Part shown: positions 1 through 8,466 of the stretch, in pieces
How positions within the stretch are numbered: position 1 is the first letter of the stretch
How the letters are laid out: each line of letters starts with the position of its first letter
Source: an uncultured Verrucomicrobiales bacterium
GTDB taxonomy: Bacteria > Verrucomicrobiota > Verrucomicrobiia > Verrucomicrobiales > Akkermansiaceae
Direction: 5' to 3'
NCBI GenBank assembly: GCA_937916505.1
Contig: CALFSW010000477.1
Coordinates: forward strand, 1-48,925
DNA length: 48,925 nucleotides
Notes under the pieces: model-generated
What the model saw: only the letters and a program-made list of their open reading frames with translations
The model's database searches: none
Told to the model about the DNA's origin: nothing
Program-made: the position numbers and the translations under genes

Positions 1-41
1 GGTTGTTCAAATGGACTGTCTTAAGGCTTGAATGCCCGATT

Positions 42-47
42 TATAAT
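42..47 (+). promoter_or_regulatory. Probable -10 box for prmA
   Basis: A perfect TATAAT hexamer lies 17 bases before the prmA start codon. A -35 at the usual distance would fall at about 19-24 (TCTTAA), which is weak. If the box is used, transcription starts near 53-55 and leaves a leader of only about ten bases, too short for a Shine-Dalgarno site; none is seen. Confidence 0.4.
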
Positions 48-64
48 GACTATTCCTCGCAACG

Positions 65-883
65 ATGTGGGTGTGGTCGAAGCTTTCTGCGGTGAAATGG
101 ACCGATGCCTGGGAGGAGCGTTTTTACGGGAATCCCAATTCGGTGATCACCGAGATCAAGGGAGGGAAGACGGCCAGAGTGGAGGTCTACTGTGAGACAG
201 AAAATGACGCCGAATTGATTCAAGAGCAATTTGGAGGATCAGTGCGTGAACTGAAATCACGCAACTGGGTGGCGATGAGCGCTCCGAAGTCAGAACCTCT
301 CATGATACGGGACCGCCTTGTGATTTCCCAGATTGAGGTCGACGATGATAAGTTTCCGGGAAAAGAGGTGATCGTCGTTCCTCCCGAAATGGCCTTTGGA
401 ACAGGGGATCACCCGACGACGGCGACCTGCCTCCGCCTGCTGGTGGATCATTCCGAAGAACTTGAAGGCGGTTGGAGTTATCTCGATCTGGGAACCGGGA
501 GCGGAGTGCTGGCGATGGCTGGAAAGCTTCTGGGAGCGGGGGAGGTGCAGGCTTTCGACTTCGATGGCAAAGCGGTTGAGGTTGCCGCTCTTAATATGAA
601 ACGCAATCAGATCTCTGAAATAGAGGTCTTTGAGGAAGATGTCTTCACCTGGAAGAACTCAAAGCGCTTTCAAGTCGTCACGGCCAATCTCTTCTCAACC
701 GTTTTGATTGAAGCCCTTCCCTTGATGGCAAAATGGATCAAAAAGGAGGGGCGTTTGATCCTCTCCGGGATCCTGGCCGAGCAATGGCTGGAGGTTCTCG
801 AGACTGCCGAGAATTGCGATTTCAAACCTTTGGGTCACAAGAAGATTGGGAAGTGGGTCTCGGCTTCCTTTTCCGCACCTTGA
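65..883 (+). CDS. prmA: Ribosomal protein L11 methyltransferase
   Basis: Predicted SAM-dependent methyltransferase that trimethylates ribosomal protein L11 in the cytoplasm. The 272-residue product is close to the usual PrmA length. It carries the family signature FGTGDHPTT (residues ~117-125; most homologues have THPTT) and then the SAM-binding glycine loop LDLGTGSGVLAMAG. A later VTANLFSTVL segment matches the NPPY-like active-site strand, written NANL in typical PrmA. The ATG is the first in frame and follows a TATAAT box closely. The N-terminal part, like other PrmA proteins, would be the L11-recognition domain. The gene stands alone ahead of an aminotransferase on the same strand, 165 bases away, with no obvious functional link. 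Confidence 0.9.
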   Translation: MWVWSKLSAVKWTDAWEERFYGNPNSVITEIKGGKTARVEVYCETENDAELIQEQFGGSVRELKSRNWVAMSAPKSEPLMIRDRLVISQIEVDDDKFPGKEVIVVPPEMAFGTGDHPTTATCLRLLVDHSEELEGGWSYLDLGTGSGVLAMAGKLLGAGEVQAFDFDGKAVEVAALNMKRNQISEIEVFEEDVFTWKNSKRFQVVTANLFSTVLIEALPLMAKWIKKEGRLILSGILAEQWLEVLETAENCDFKPLGHKKIGKWVSASFSAP

Positions 884-930
884 GAGGCGCGGAGGATTTT
901 CGATAAAAATAAGGCCCATAAACTCATTTG

Positions 931-980
931 CCTTGCAAGGAGTGCGGTGGATGTGCAGAAAAACCCCGCTCCCCGGGGAG
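931..980. promoter_or_regulatory. Two short perfect palindromes in the prmA-aminotransferase gap
   Basis: The 165-base gap holds CCTTGCAAGG (931-940) and CTCCCCGGGGAG (969-980), both perfect palindromes. No T-tract follows either, so they do not look like intrinsic terminators. They could be operators for the aminotransferase gene at 1049 or chance GC-rich symmetry. Confidence 0.25.
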
Positions 981-1048
981 AAACGTGCCATTCGCCACCC
1001 ATAGATGTTTTTTCCCGGTTTTTGGGGTAAACCAACCTACATAACATC

Positions 1049-2221
1049 ATGGACAGTCTCTCTCATCGCGTTACCTCAGTGACCCCATCGCTGACTCTTT
1101 CAGTCACAAATCAAACCAAGGCCATGCGCGCGGCCGGTGAAGAAGTTTACGGTCTCGCTGGCGGTGAGCCCGACTGTGACACTCCCGATTTTATCAAGCA
1201 GGCCGCTTATACCGCGCTGACCGAGGGCAAGACCAAATATACTCCGGCTGCCGGCATTCCCGAGCTTCGTGAGGCCATCTCACAGAAGCTCAAGAATGAC
1301 AATGGGATCAGCTACGAGCCCAAGGATATCTGTGTGACCTCCGGAGCAAAACAGGCCTGCTTCAATGCCATTCTCGCGATCGTGGAGGAAGGCGACGAAG
1401 TCATCATTCCTTCTCCCTACTGGGTCAGCTACCCGGAGATGGTCAAGCTCGCCGGCGGTGTTCCCGTTTTGGTTGAGACCAAGGAAAGTAATAAGTGGAA
1501 GATCACCGCTGATGAGTTTGAGGAGGCGATGTCTCCCCGCACCAAGATGATCATCCTCAATACTCCCGGAAACCCCACCGGATCAGTTTACTCCAAGGAG
1601 GAAATTGAGAGTATCGTGGAAGTGGCGTCATACGAGGACATCATCATTCTTGCCGACGAAATCTACGAGCATCTCGTCTATGGTGACCAGAAGCACGTTA
1701 GCGTCGCTTCGGTTAATGAGGATGCCTACAATCTGACCATCACGGTGAATGGATTTTCCAAATCTCACTCGATGACCGGATGGCGTATCGGTTACACCGC
1801 CGCACCTACCGCAATCTCCCAAGCCCTTTCGACCATCCAAGGCCACACCAGCTCGAACGCCACGACCTTCGCCCAGTATGGTGCCCTGGCAGCTCTCACG
1901 GATCCTGCTTCAGCTCCCTTTATCGAGAACCTTCGCGGGGAATATGACGTTCGTCGGCAGTTTATGTTGAGCCGCCTTAAGGCGATTCCAAATGTCAGCG
2001 TGGTGGAGCCCAAAGGCGCCTTTTACTTCTTTGTGAATTGCACGGATCTTGGCCTAAAGTCGGTCAACCTCTGCGATAAGCTTCTCAATCGTTACAAGGT
2101 TGCGGCTGTCCCCGGCGTGGCTTTCGGACACGATATGGGGGTGCGAATCAGCTACTGCACGACTCTTGATGTTCTGAACGAGGGCATCAGCCGTTTCGAA
2201 GAGTTTTGCCGCTCGCACTAA
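1049..2221 (+). CDS. aspC: Class I pyridoxal-phosphate aminotransferase (aspartate aminotransferase type)
   Basis: Predicted PLP enzyme that moves an amino group between aspartate (or an aromatic amino acid) and 2-oxoglutarate in the cytoplasm. The 390-residue length is standard for subfamily Ib. Visible landmarks are the cofactor-region GAKQA, the strand-turn ILNTPGNPTGSVY, the DEIYEHLVY segment with the conserved Asp and Tyr that hold the PLP ring, and the Schiff-base lysine in GFSKSHSMTGWRIGY. A C-terminal RISYC segment supplies the substrate-carboxylate Arg. The ATG follows an A/T-rich leader without a Shine-Dalgarno sequence. Transcription ends at the hairpin at 2245. Substrate preference (aspartate, aromatic, or prephenate) cannot be read from sequence alone, so the symbol is provisional. 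Confidence 0.85.
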   Translation: MDSLSHRVTSVTPSLTLSVTNQTKAMRAAGEEVYGLAGGEPDCDTPDFIKQAAYTALTEGKTKYTPAAGIPELREAISQKLKNDNGISYEPKDICVTSGAKQACFNAILAIVEEGDEVIIPSPYWVSYPEMVKLAGGVPVLVETKESNKWKITADEFEEAMSPRTKMIILNTPGNPTGSVYSKEEIESIVEVASYEDIIILADEIYEHLVYGDQKHVSVASVNEDAYNLTITVNGFSKSHSMTGWRIGYTAAPTAISQALSTIQGHTSSNATTFAQYGALAALTDPASAPFIENLRGEYDVRRQFMLSRLKAIPNVSVVEPKGAFYFFVNCTDLGLKSVNLCDKLLNRYKVAAVPGVAFGHDMGVRISYCTTLDVLNEGISRFEEFCRSH

Positions 2222-2244
2222 AGCGGAAAAACGATTCAACTTTC

Positions 2245-2276
2245 AAAAAGGCGCGGGAAACCGCGCCTTTTTATTT
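2245..2276. terminator. Bidirectional rho-independent terminator
   Basis: A perfect 12-bp stem (2245-2256 with 2261-2272) with a GAAA loop has A-rich and T-rich flanks on its two sides. It therefore serves both the rightward aminotransferase gene and the leftward eight-gene operon whose last stop codon (2277-2279) abuts it. Confidence 0.9.
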
Positions 2277-3038
2277 TTACGCGACGGCAAAGAACCGTTG
2301 GGCGTTGGTACTGAAAGTCGTTTGCGGGAGATTACAAATCCGGGCCAGTTCCGCTGAGATCAAGGGAAGGTTTGCAGGATGGTTTGCATCGGGCCAATCG
2401 AATTCAGGGTCGGGTGGGGCCATGTCGGGAGCGTCGGTTTCGACCAGGATTCTCCCGGGTGGGAGGGCTTTGAAAACTTCCCTGACTTTGGCTTTGCGAG
2501 GGTGAAGAAAATACCCGGAGAAGGAAAAGTAGGCGCCGAGCTTCAGGCAATCGTTGGCGGTTTCTCTTGATCCGGCAAAAGAGTGGAGAAGAAATTGTGG
2601 AAGAGCGGGGGCAGCACGAAGTTCTTCGAGGAGCGGACCCCAGGCTCTCAAGCAGTGGATGGTGACGGGGCGCTGAAGTTCCAGGCCGAGTTCAAGTTGT
2701 TGCCGAAAGACCTCGTGTTGAATTTCCAAATCGGGCTTCTTCATCCAGCGGTCAAGACCACATTCCCCGAGGCTGGCTTGCGGGTATTTTTCGAGATAAC
2801 CGGCAAGAATCTCGAGCCAGGGAGGTGATCGGTCCCGAATCTTCCAGGGGTGAAGCCCAAAGGCTGGAATGACAAAGCCCGGATACTCTTCGGCCAAGCG
2901 GGCGACCCCGGGCCAGTCTCTTTCACCGGTTCCATTGACGACACAGCCGGTGATTCCGGCTTCTTTCATGGAGGCGACCAACTCTGCCTGCCGACCGAGG
3001 AAACGGGGATCCTGCAGGTGGTTGTGAGCATCGATCAT
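2277..3038 (-). CDS. TatD-family metal-dependent hydrolase/DNase
   Basis: Predicted two-metal TIM-barrel hydrolase of the TatD family (3'-5' exonuclease or D-aminoacyl/phosphoesterase activities are known in the family). The 253-residue protein starts with the metal motif DAHNHL. It has the bridging Glu in SLGECGLD, further ligands in TIHCLRAWG and LLHSF, and the final Asp in VETDAPDMAP, in the family order and spacing. The ATG at 3036-3038 is chosen because it puts HxH at the normal N-terminal position and overlaps the mnmH stop as ATGA; a longer frame to 3206 only runs through mnmH antiphase. It is the last gene of the operon and ends directly at the shared terminator. Confidence 0.85.
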   Translation of the reverse strand: MIDAHNHLQDPRFLGRQAELVASMKEAGITGCVVNGTGERDWPGVARLAEEYPGFVIPAFGLHPWKIRDRSPPWLEILAGYLEKYPQASLGECGLDRWMKKPDLEIQHEVFRQQLELGLELQRPVTIHCLRAWGPLLEELRAAPALPQFLLHSFAGSRETANDCLKLGAYFSFSGYFLHPRKAKVREVFKALPPGRILVETDAPDMAPPDPEFDWPDANHPANLPLISAELARICNLPQTTFSTNAQRFFAVA

Positions 3039-4093
3039 GAATACCGGGCTATCAAATCCGCAGCAGCCTTTTGAAAATCGGTTTCGTGGCAGGTCAGGAG
3101 AGAGAGGGTGTCTTGTGGTTCCGAATAGACCGAGTCCTCCGATCCGGGGCGGCGGTAACAAAGATCGTAGTGATCGACCAAAATGGACTCGAGAAAGCCA
3201 GTCCAATTCCGGGCATCAATTTGACGGTGCCATTCGTCAACCTGGTCGTTTCCACGAAGACGCCGGAGGCCGTCGAGAGTGTCTTTGAGAGAGTCCGGAT
3301 GAGCAATGAAGTGTTCGTAGTCTCCGGCGAGGAGTTTTCCTCTTTCGTGAAGAGGGAGTTCCACCAGAACCATTTGACCTTCTCCAAGTCGTTTCCAGAG
3401 GGGGGGAGGGCATTGCAGCCCGCCAATCCGATTGGATTCTGCTTCCGTAAAGACGGGCCGGTCGGGATCAAAGCCACGGAAGGCTTCCCAAAGGCGGGAT
3501 TCAAAACGTTTTTGATTGGGCTGCGGGCTGCCGGGAGCATTTCCCAGAATAGATCCGCGATGATTGGCAAGTCCTTCGAGGTCAAGAATCTGGGCGCCCT
3601 GATTTTTCAACTCATGAAGAAGTCTCGTTTTTCCGCAACCGGTGAGCCCTCCGAGGACGATCAGTTCGGGGCGCGGAGGCGAGATGGTCGGCTCGAGGTC
3701 CGCCATGAGATATTTTCGCCAGGCCTTGTACCCGCCATCGATCACCCGGGTTCTCCATCCGATGGCCCGGAAGATGATTGCCATGGAATTTGAACGAAGA
3801 TTTCCTCTCCAGCAATAGATGAGCGGGGCGAAAGAGCCGGGATGGTTCGCCAGGGTTGTGGCGAGGTGTCGATGGATGTTTTTGGTGATCAGCGTGGCAC
3901 CAAGCCGTCGGGCTTGATAAGGATTTTCGGCATTGAGAGCACCGACTTCATGCCTTTCCTCGTCGGTGAGGACAGGAAGGTTAATCGCTCCGGGGATGTG
4001 GTCTTCGGTATATTCCGTGGGCGAGCGAACATCAATGATGTCCGGGTAATCCGCGAGGGAAAATGGAGGGGATATACGCTCGGGAAGATCCAC
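3035..4093 (-). CDS. mnmH: tRNA 2-selenouridine synthase
   Basis: Predicted MnmH/SelU. It replaces the sulfur of 2-thiouridine at the wobble position of Lys, Glu and Gln tRNAs with selenium from selenophosphate, through a geranylated intermediate. The 352-residue protein has the expected two domains: an N-terminal rhodanese domain with its catalytic Cys94 in YCWRGNLRSNSMA, and a C-terminal P-loop domain with GLTGCGKT at ~149-156. The start is GTG at 4091-4093, four bases after the ridA stop, in phase with the DVRSPTEY rhodanese strand. Its presence implies selenophosphate synthase (SelD) elsewhere in the genome. It is read between the RidA-like gene and the TatD gene in one operon. Confidence 0.88.
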   Translation of the reverse strand: MDLPERISPPFSLADYPDIIDVRSPTEYTEDHIPGAINLPVLTDEERHEVGALNAENPYQARRLGATLITKNIHRHLATTLANHPGSFAPLIYCWRGNLRSNSMAIIFRAIGWRTRVIDGGYKAWRKYLMADLEPTISPPRPELIVLGGLTGCGKTRLLHELKNQGAQILDLEGLANHRGSILGNAPGSPQPNQKRFESRLWEAFRGFDPDRPVFTEAESNRIGGLQCPPPLWKRLGEGQMVLVELPLHERGKLLAGDYEHFIAHPDSLKDTLDGLRRLRGNDQVDEWHRQIDARNWTGFLESILVDHYDLCYRRPGSEDSVYSEPQDTLSLLTCHETDFQKAAADLIARYS

Positions 4094-4097
4094 TACC

Positions 4098-4556
4098 CTA
4101 GGATTTTAATTCTACGACAAGGCTGACTTCCACTGAGACGCCAAGAGGAAGGGAAGAACAGCCGACGGCAGCACGGGAGTGTTTTCCTGCCTCGCCGAAA
4201 ACTTCGACCAAAAGGTCCGAGGCGCCGTTGATCACTTGCGGATGGGCCGTGAAATCTGGCTCGGCGTTCACAAATCCCGAGAGGGATACGATGCGTTCGA
4301 CCTGATCAAGCGAGCCCGCTTCCGCTTTGATGACCGCCAGGCGGGTCAGGAGTGCGGTTCGGGCTGCCAGTTGAGCCGTTTCGAGATCGCATTCGGAAGG
4401 AACCTTGCCCAGGTATTTTTGATCTCCAATGATGGGAAGACCTCCGGAGATATGGAGGAGATTACCCGATCGGACCGCATTGAGGTAGGAACCAACCGGG
4501 GAAGCCGCTTCAGGAAGTTCGAGGCCCAGAGCGGCGAGTTTTTGTTCAGGAGTCAT
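4098..4556 (-). CDS. RidA/YjgF/UK114-family protein
   Basis: A 152-residue RidA-superfamily protein. RidA enzymes hydrolyse reactive enamine/imine intermediates released by PLP enzymes. The start MTPEQKLAALG, the GSYLNAVRSGNLLHISG strand and the C-terminal SSLPLGVSVEVSLVVEL strand match the YjgF-like subgroup 1, and the Arg that binds the substrate carboxylate is present in KHSRAAVG. I choose ATG 4554-4556, which overlaps the M23 peptidase stop by 11 bases. A longer reading to 4652 adds 32 low-complexity residues inside the peptidase gene and is unlikely. Deaminase activity is not certain, because this subgroup diverges from archetypal RidA. Confidence 0.82.
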   Translation of the reverse strand: MTPEQKLAALGLELPEAASPVGSYLNAVRSGNLLHISGGLPIIGDQKYLGKVPSECDLETAQLAARTALLTRLAVIKAEAGSLDQVERIVSLSGFVNAEPDFTAHPQVINGASDLLVEVFGEAGKHSRAAVGCSSLPLGVSVEVSLVVELKS

Positions 4557-5592
4557 CGGAATCTTCAGTTGGAGTTTTTGGTTTGGTGTATTCGTTGGTG
4601 AAGAGTGCGATGAATTTTGCACCCGACTTGGTGAGGCTGGCTCTACGACCACTGCCGGTGAGGCGACCGCGGGTGTAATGTTCGTGACGCGAGCGGGTGG
4701 TTCTCACGTAGGTCAGGGTGGCTTTGCGAACCTGGCGGTGGCTCGGGACCACCGATAGAGGGATGCCGGAGTCCGTGAAGGAAATCTCGAACGAAGGGCT
4801 CCCGGCATCGTGGTTCCCTTTCTTGAGCCAAGGATAACGCCTGGTAATTTCGAGTTCCTCCTTACGGGGAATGGCAACCTTGAAATAGGGGGAGGCGCTC
4901 TCGAGAAAGGTGGGAATGGTCATGTCCGCGCTGGCTTTCACTGCTTGATAGAGTGAGGCCACATCAAGTCCGATGAGATTGCGGCCATCGTAACTCCCGC
5001 GTGGAGTTTTTGCCCCAAGCCAGTCTGTAAAATTTTCAGTTGAGAGCATGCACAACTCCAGGTGGAGGTGTGCCCGGGTTCGGTTCAGGCCCGCTCCGGT
5101 AAAGCCCATTTTTCCGATTGGGAAACCGCCAAGAACGCGCTGGTCAAGCTCGACGTCCACTTGTGACAGGTGGGCGTAGAGGCTGAAGAAGGGGCCGTAG
5201 CCCCAGTCGTGCTTGATTACGAGATACTTTCCATAGTCGCTGCCGCCCGAAAGTTTGTTGACATAAACGACCTCACCACTGGCGATCGCGCGAATCTCAT
5301 CGAGAGGATTTCCGTGCTTGTCGCGTTTGGTGGGCTTGATATCGAGGCCTTCGTGGAATTTGGTAGCGATGATTCCTTCCTTCTCTGTGTTGATCAGATT
5401 TCGAACAAAGCCATATTGTCCGCCGGTCCATGCTTCGGTGGTTTTGCCTTCCGAGGAACGGTAGACAAACATGTAAAAGTCCTCCGGATTACCATCGAAC
5501 AAAGCTTGGTTGTCCGTTGGGAGACTGATTTTGAGGGGTTCCGCCGCGTTTAGGGCGAGAGGAAGAAGGAAGAGGATCCTAAGAAAATTCAT
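4546..5592 (-). CDS. Secreted M23 (LytM-type) metallopeptidase
   Basis: Predicted periplasmic zinc endopeptidase acting on peptidoglycan cross-links. The 348-residue protein begins with a signal peptide (MNFLRILFLLPLALNAAEP). It carries both halves of the LytM zinc site: HxxxD at His80/Asp84 (FHEGLD) and HxH at His175/His177 (RAHLHLEL), with the conserved His141 in LYAHLS between them. The catalytic site is therefore complete, unlike regulatory EnvC/NlpD proteins. A C-terminal Arg/Lys-rich tail of about 65 residues has no domain I recognise. Two bases separate it from the preceding secreted hypothetical protein, so the two may work together at the envelope. Confidence 0.82.
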   Translation of the reverse strand: MNFLRILFLLPLALNAAEPLKISLPTDNQALFDGNPEDFYMFVYRSSEGKTTEAWTGGQYGFVRNLINTEKEGIIATKFHEGLDIKPTKRDKHGNPLDEIRAIASGEVVYVNKLSGGSDYGKYLVIKHDWGYGPFFSLYAHLSQVDVELDQRVLGGFPIGKMGFTGAGLNRTRAHLHLELCMLSTENFTDWLGAKTPRGSYDGRNLIGLDVASLYQAVKASADMTIPTFLESASPYFKVAIPRKEELEITRRYPWLKKGNHDAGSPSFEISFTDSGIPLSVVPSHRQVRKATLTYVRTTRSRHEHYTRGRLTGSGRRASLTKSGAKFIALFTNEYTKPKTPTEDSDDS

Positions 5593-5594
5593 GG

Positions 5595-6164
5595 TCAGGA
5601 TTTACGTCGATTGCGTTCTTTCTGGGCCTCTTTGGCAGCCTTTTGCGCCTCTTTGCGCTGTTTTTCGTGACCTTTAAGACGCGCTTTCCACTCTTTTTGC
5701 GATTCTCCGGTGAGGGGGTAGGCGTATTCGAAGCGGATAATCTCGACCTGCTTGATGCCCTGCCAAACGACAAGCTTTCCGTCGCGAACCGGTCTGTCAA
5801 TATAGACCGCGTCAACGGGACGTCCATTGAGCATGGCGACGAGCCACTTGCCCTGATTTTGGGTCGTGAGGGCGGCGATGCGACCGTTGGCGGCCTTGTC
5901 GAACGAAAAAGTTGCGCCGTAGGATCCGTCGGCCGTGACGAAATGTTTCAATGAGACGATTTCCTTGGTGAAGGTGAGAGGACTTTTTCTAAAGAAGCGC
6001 TTTTTGTTTCCCATCGGGAGTGGGAAAACCATCTTGGGGCCATCGCTGACCGCGCCCTCCAAATGGAAGGTGAGCCGGTTTTTTTCAGGGCGTTTTCCCA
6101 TCGCAAATGCGGAGGGAAGAGCCATGGAGATGGCAAGGAGTGCAAGGATCAGGCGTCGGGTCAT
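5595..6164 (-). CDS. Secreted hypothetical protein with charged C-terminus
   Basis: A 189-residue protein of unknown function. A cleavable signal peptide is clear (MTRRLILALLAISMALPSAFA). The mature part looks like a small beta-rich domain (TFHLEGAVSDGPKMVF, FSFDKAANGRIAAL, KLVVWQGIKQVEIIRFEYAYPL). It ends in a Lys/Glu/Arg-rich helix of about 40 residues (KEAQKAAKEAQKERNRR) that may form a coiled coil or bind an anionic surface such as peptidoglycan or nucleic acid. It lies 12 bases after the MBL-fold gene and 2 bases before the M23 peptidase gene, so a role beside that peptidase is plausible but unproven. Confidence 0.65.
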   Translation of the reverse strand: MTRRLILALLAISMALPSAFAMGKRPEKNRLTFHLEGAVSDGPKMVFPLPMGNKKRFFRKSPLTFTKEIVSLKHFVTADGSYGATFSFDKAANGRIAALTTQNQGKWLVAMLNGRPVDAVYIDRPVRDGKLVVWQGIKQVEIIRFEYAYPLTGESQKEWKARLKGHEKQRKEAQKAAKEAQKERNRRKS

Positions 6165-6176
6165 GGGGTCTTTAAG

Positions 6177-6794
6177 TTAGGTGTTTGGGCAAAACGGGTT
6201 GGATTTCTTCTCAGTGCCGATGCTCGTTTGAGGACCGTGGCCGGGAAAGACCGCCGTTTCTTCCGGCAAGATGTAGAGTTTTTGGCGGATGGAGTCGAGG
6301 AGTTGATCGTGATTCCCTCCGGGGAGGTCGGTGCGGCCGATGCTGCCGCTAAATAAGGCGTCTCCGGCGAAGAGGAAGGACTCGGCGGCCAGGTGGAAGG
6401 AAATGGAGTCGGGCGAATGGCCCGGGACGTGAGCGAGATCGAAGTGGTCGTCTCCGATGATCAGGGAGCTTTGCCCGCCGAGGATTTCGTCGATTTCGTA
6501 AGGAGGGATCTCGATGGGGAGGCCCATTTCCTGAACACGTTTCTCCATGATGATTTCAGGGGCATAGTCTTGAAAGGCATAAACGCGGGCTCCGTCGGCT
6601 CGCAGCGCGGCCACATCTTCAACATGATCGAAGTGTTGGTGGGTGAGGAGGAGGTGGCTGGGTTTGAGCGATTTTTCGCGGAGGAAGTCGGCGATCCCTG
6701 CTGGCGCATCAATGACAATGCAGCGGCCATTCTCATCTGCAAGGATGTAGCCGTTCGTCTGGACGAAGCCGCCGGTGTGAATGAAGAGATTCAT
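6177..6794 (-). CDS. Metallo-beta-lactamase-fold hydrolase (glyoxalase II-like)
   Basis: Predicted cytoplasmic MBL-fold hydrolase of 205 residues. The metal-binding motif is THQHFDH, followed by the VPGHSPDS histidine, the AGDALF aspartate and the terminal FPGHGP histidine: the complete two-metal set of the glyoxalase II/YcbL group. No signal peptide is present. The ATG at 6792-6794 overlaps the aroB stop as ATGA. A longer upstream start would add 18 residues inside aroB and is disfavoured. The natural substrate could be a hydroxyacyl thioester or another small ester and cannot be told from sequence. Confidence 0.83.
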   Translation of the reverse strand: MNLFIHTGGFVQTNGYILADENGRCIVIDAPAGIADFLREKSLKPSHLLLTHQHFDHVEDVAALRADGARVYAFQDYAPEIIMEKRVQEMGLPIEIPPYEIDEILGGQSSLIIGDDHFDLAHVPGHSPDSISFHLAAESFLFAGDALFSGSIGRTDLPGGNHDQLLDSIRQKLYILPEETAVFPGHGPQTSIGTEKKSNPFCPNT

Positions 6795-7870
6795 GAGCGA
6801 AGGAAGTTGATGGCCGGGGCAATCGCCTCTGCGGGGATGGTGGAGCAAGTGATGCCGTTGCCAAGTCGGTCGAGGAGAACGAAAGTGCGCTTTCCTCCGG
6901 AGAATTTCTTATCGCGGGAGAGTTTTTCAAGAACGAGATCGGTGGAAATATCCTTATCGAGATTGAGGGGAAGCTGGTAGTGGGCGAGGAGATTGAGAAT
7001 CCGCTCGCTTGATTCTTTGGGAAGCCCGGCGTGGTCTTCTGAAAGCTTCAGGGCGGCGCGAATGCCGAGGGAGATGGCTTCGCCATGGAGGAGGGTGCCG
7101 TAGGGAACGGAGGCTTCGATGCCATGACCAATGGTGTGTCCGAAGTTGAGCAGAGCCCGGGTGCCGGAGGTTTCCTGTTCGTCTTCCTCGACGACCCGGG
7201 CCTTGATCGCAACGTTCCGTGCGATGAGCTCGGCGGGGACATTTTGATTGAGCGGGTCGAATTGCTCGAGATCGGCGAGCATGGCCTCGTCGCGAATGGC
7301 GGCGTGCTTGATGACCTCGGCAAATCCTTCACGGAACTCGCGACCGGGAAGGGTGAGGAGGGTGTCCGGATCGACGAGAACGAGGCGGGGCTGGTGAAAG
7401 GCTCCAATGAGGTTTTTCCCTTCGGGAGCATTGACTCCGGTCTTCCCTCCGACCGCGGAATCAACCTGGGAGACAATGGTGGTGGGGATTTGAACGAAAG
7501 GAATACCCCGGTAAAAGATGGCCGCAACGAATCCGGCGAGGTCTCCCGTGACGCCACCTCCAAGGGCCACAATGAAAGAGGAGCGATCGTGGCCCGCTTG
7601 AATGAGTTCACGGGAGAGTTTCCCGGTCTCGGTCATCGATTTTGAAGCCTCGCCGGCCGGAAAAATGTGTGAGGTGGCATCGTAACCGGAATCCGAGAGT
7701 GAGGCTTCAACTTGTTCGAGATAGTGGGGGGCGACGTTGCTGTCGGTGATGATGGCCGCGCGGCCCTTGAGGCCCGCGGATTGAATACGCTCTCCTGATT
7801 CCGCCAGAAGTCCGGGGGCGAGGATAATATCGTAGGAACGGGAGCCGAGATTGACGTGAACGGTGTTCAT
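6791..7870 (-). CDS. aroB: 3-dehydroquinate synthase
   Basis: Second enzyme of the shikimate pathway, turning DAHP into 3-dehydroquinate with NAD and a divalent metal. The 359-residue protein has the family hallmarks in order: the NAD-binding GGGVTGDLAGFVAA, YRGIPFVQIPTTIVSQVDSAVGGKTGVN with the catalytic Lys/Asp region, KNLIGAFHQP, the metal-ligand Glu in GFAEVIKHA, and metal-binding His residues in NFGHTIGHGIE and LLHGEAISLG. Its ATG overlaps the exonuclease stop (ATGA) and its stop overlaps the MBL-fold gene start, so it is translationally coupled on both sides. No other shikimate gene is in this window. Confidence 0.96.
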   Translation of the reverse strand: MNTVHVNLGSRSYDIILAPGLLAESGERIQSAGLKGRAAIITDSNVAPHYLEQVEASLSDSGYDATSHIFPAGEASKSMTETGKLSRELIQAGHDRSSFIVALGGGVTGDLAGFVAAIFYRGIPFVQIPTTIVSQVDSAVGGKTGVNAPEGKNLIGAFHQPRLVLVDPDTLLTLPGREFREGFAEVIKHAAIRDEAMLADLEQFDPLNQNVPAELIARNVAIKARVVEEDEQETSGTRALLNFGHTIGHGIEASVPYGTLLHGEAISLGIRAALKLSEDHAGLPKESSERILNLLAHYQLPLNLDKDISTDLVLEKLSRDKKFSGGKRTFVLLDRLGNGITCSTIPAEAIAPAINFLRS

Positions 7871-8466
7871 TGGTGACGGGATCGATGCCAGGTGGTGGTG
7901 TCTGGTTTTAAGAGAACCTCGACCGGAGAATCGGCGAGACTGAATTCAGAGACAAGGTGCTTGAGAAGCGCAAGGGAGGCAAGCGCATCGTAGAGGGCAT
8001 CGTGCCAATCTTTGTCCGGAGCATGAATGGCGAAGTCGGTGAGTCCGAGTGAGCGACAGAGGTTTCCGAGGGAATGGGATTTTTCGTTTGGCCAGGCGGC
8101 CCGGGCAAGCTGGAGGGTATCAATCCAAGGACCAAAAGAGTGACCGGGAAAGGCGCGGAGGAAGCGTTTTTCGGTGCCATGACCGTGGGCGACGATGGGA
8201 CCACGCCCGAGGTTGGCTTTTAAGACCGGCCAGAGTGAGAGAAGGGAGGGCGCTTCGCGGAGGTCATCGGTGGTGATGCCGTGGACTTTACGGGCAGACC
8301 AAGTGATGTCCTGATCACATTGGAGGAAAGAAACGAAGGGAGCGTGGATCTCATCGGTTGCGGTCCAGGTTCCCAGGCCGATCTGAACCGGGGCATCGGT
8401 TCGGCCCCTGGCAGTGCCGGCGGATTCGAAGTCGATGGCGGTGAAAGTTGTCTCGCAAATCTTGAT
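7867..8466 (-). CDS. DEDDh 3'-5' exonuclease (DnaQ-like), start codon unclear
   Basis: Predicted 3'-5' exonuclease of the DNA polymerase III epsilon/DnaQ superfamily, about 199 residues. The first acidic motif is FTAIDFESAG, the second region is VAHGHGTEKRF (Glu where most members have Asp) and the third is HDALYDALA, giving His and Asp five apart. The stop at 7867-7869 overlaps aroB as ATGA. No ATG, GTG or TTG lies between the in-frame TAA at 8476-8478 and the first catalytic motif. The best starts are ATC at 8464-8466 or ATT at 8458-8460 (product I/M-K-I-C-E-T-T-F). This is either a rare-codon start, or a start lost by a point change or sequence error. It is the first gene of the leftward eight-gene operon. 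Confidence 0.75.
   Translation of the reverse strand: MKICETTFTAIDFESAGTARGRTDAPVQIGLGTWTATDEIHAPFVSFLQCDQDITWSARKVHGITTDDLREAPSLLSLWPVLKANLGRGPIVAHGHGTEKRFLRAFPGHSFGPWIDTLQLARAAWPNEKSHSLGNLCRSLGLTDFAIHAPDKDWHDALYDALASLALLKHLVSEFSLADSPVEVLLKPDTTTWHRSRHQ

Noticed and set aside
3071-3793. Plus-strand frame of 240 codons opposite mnmH
   Set aside because: mnmH is intact with rhodanese Cys and P-loop on the other strand; this frame has no recognisable motif.
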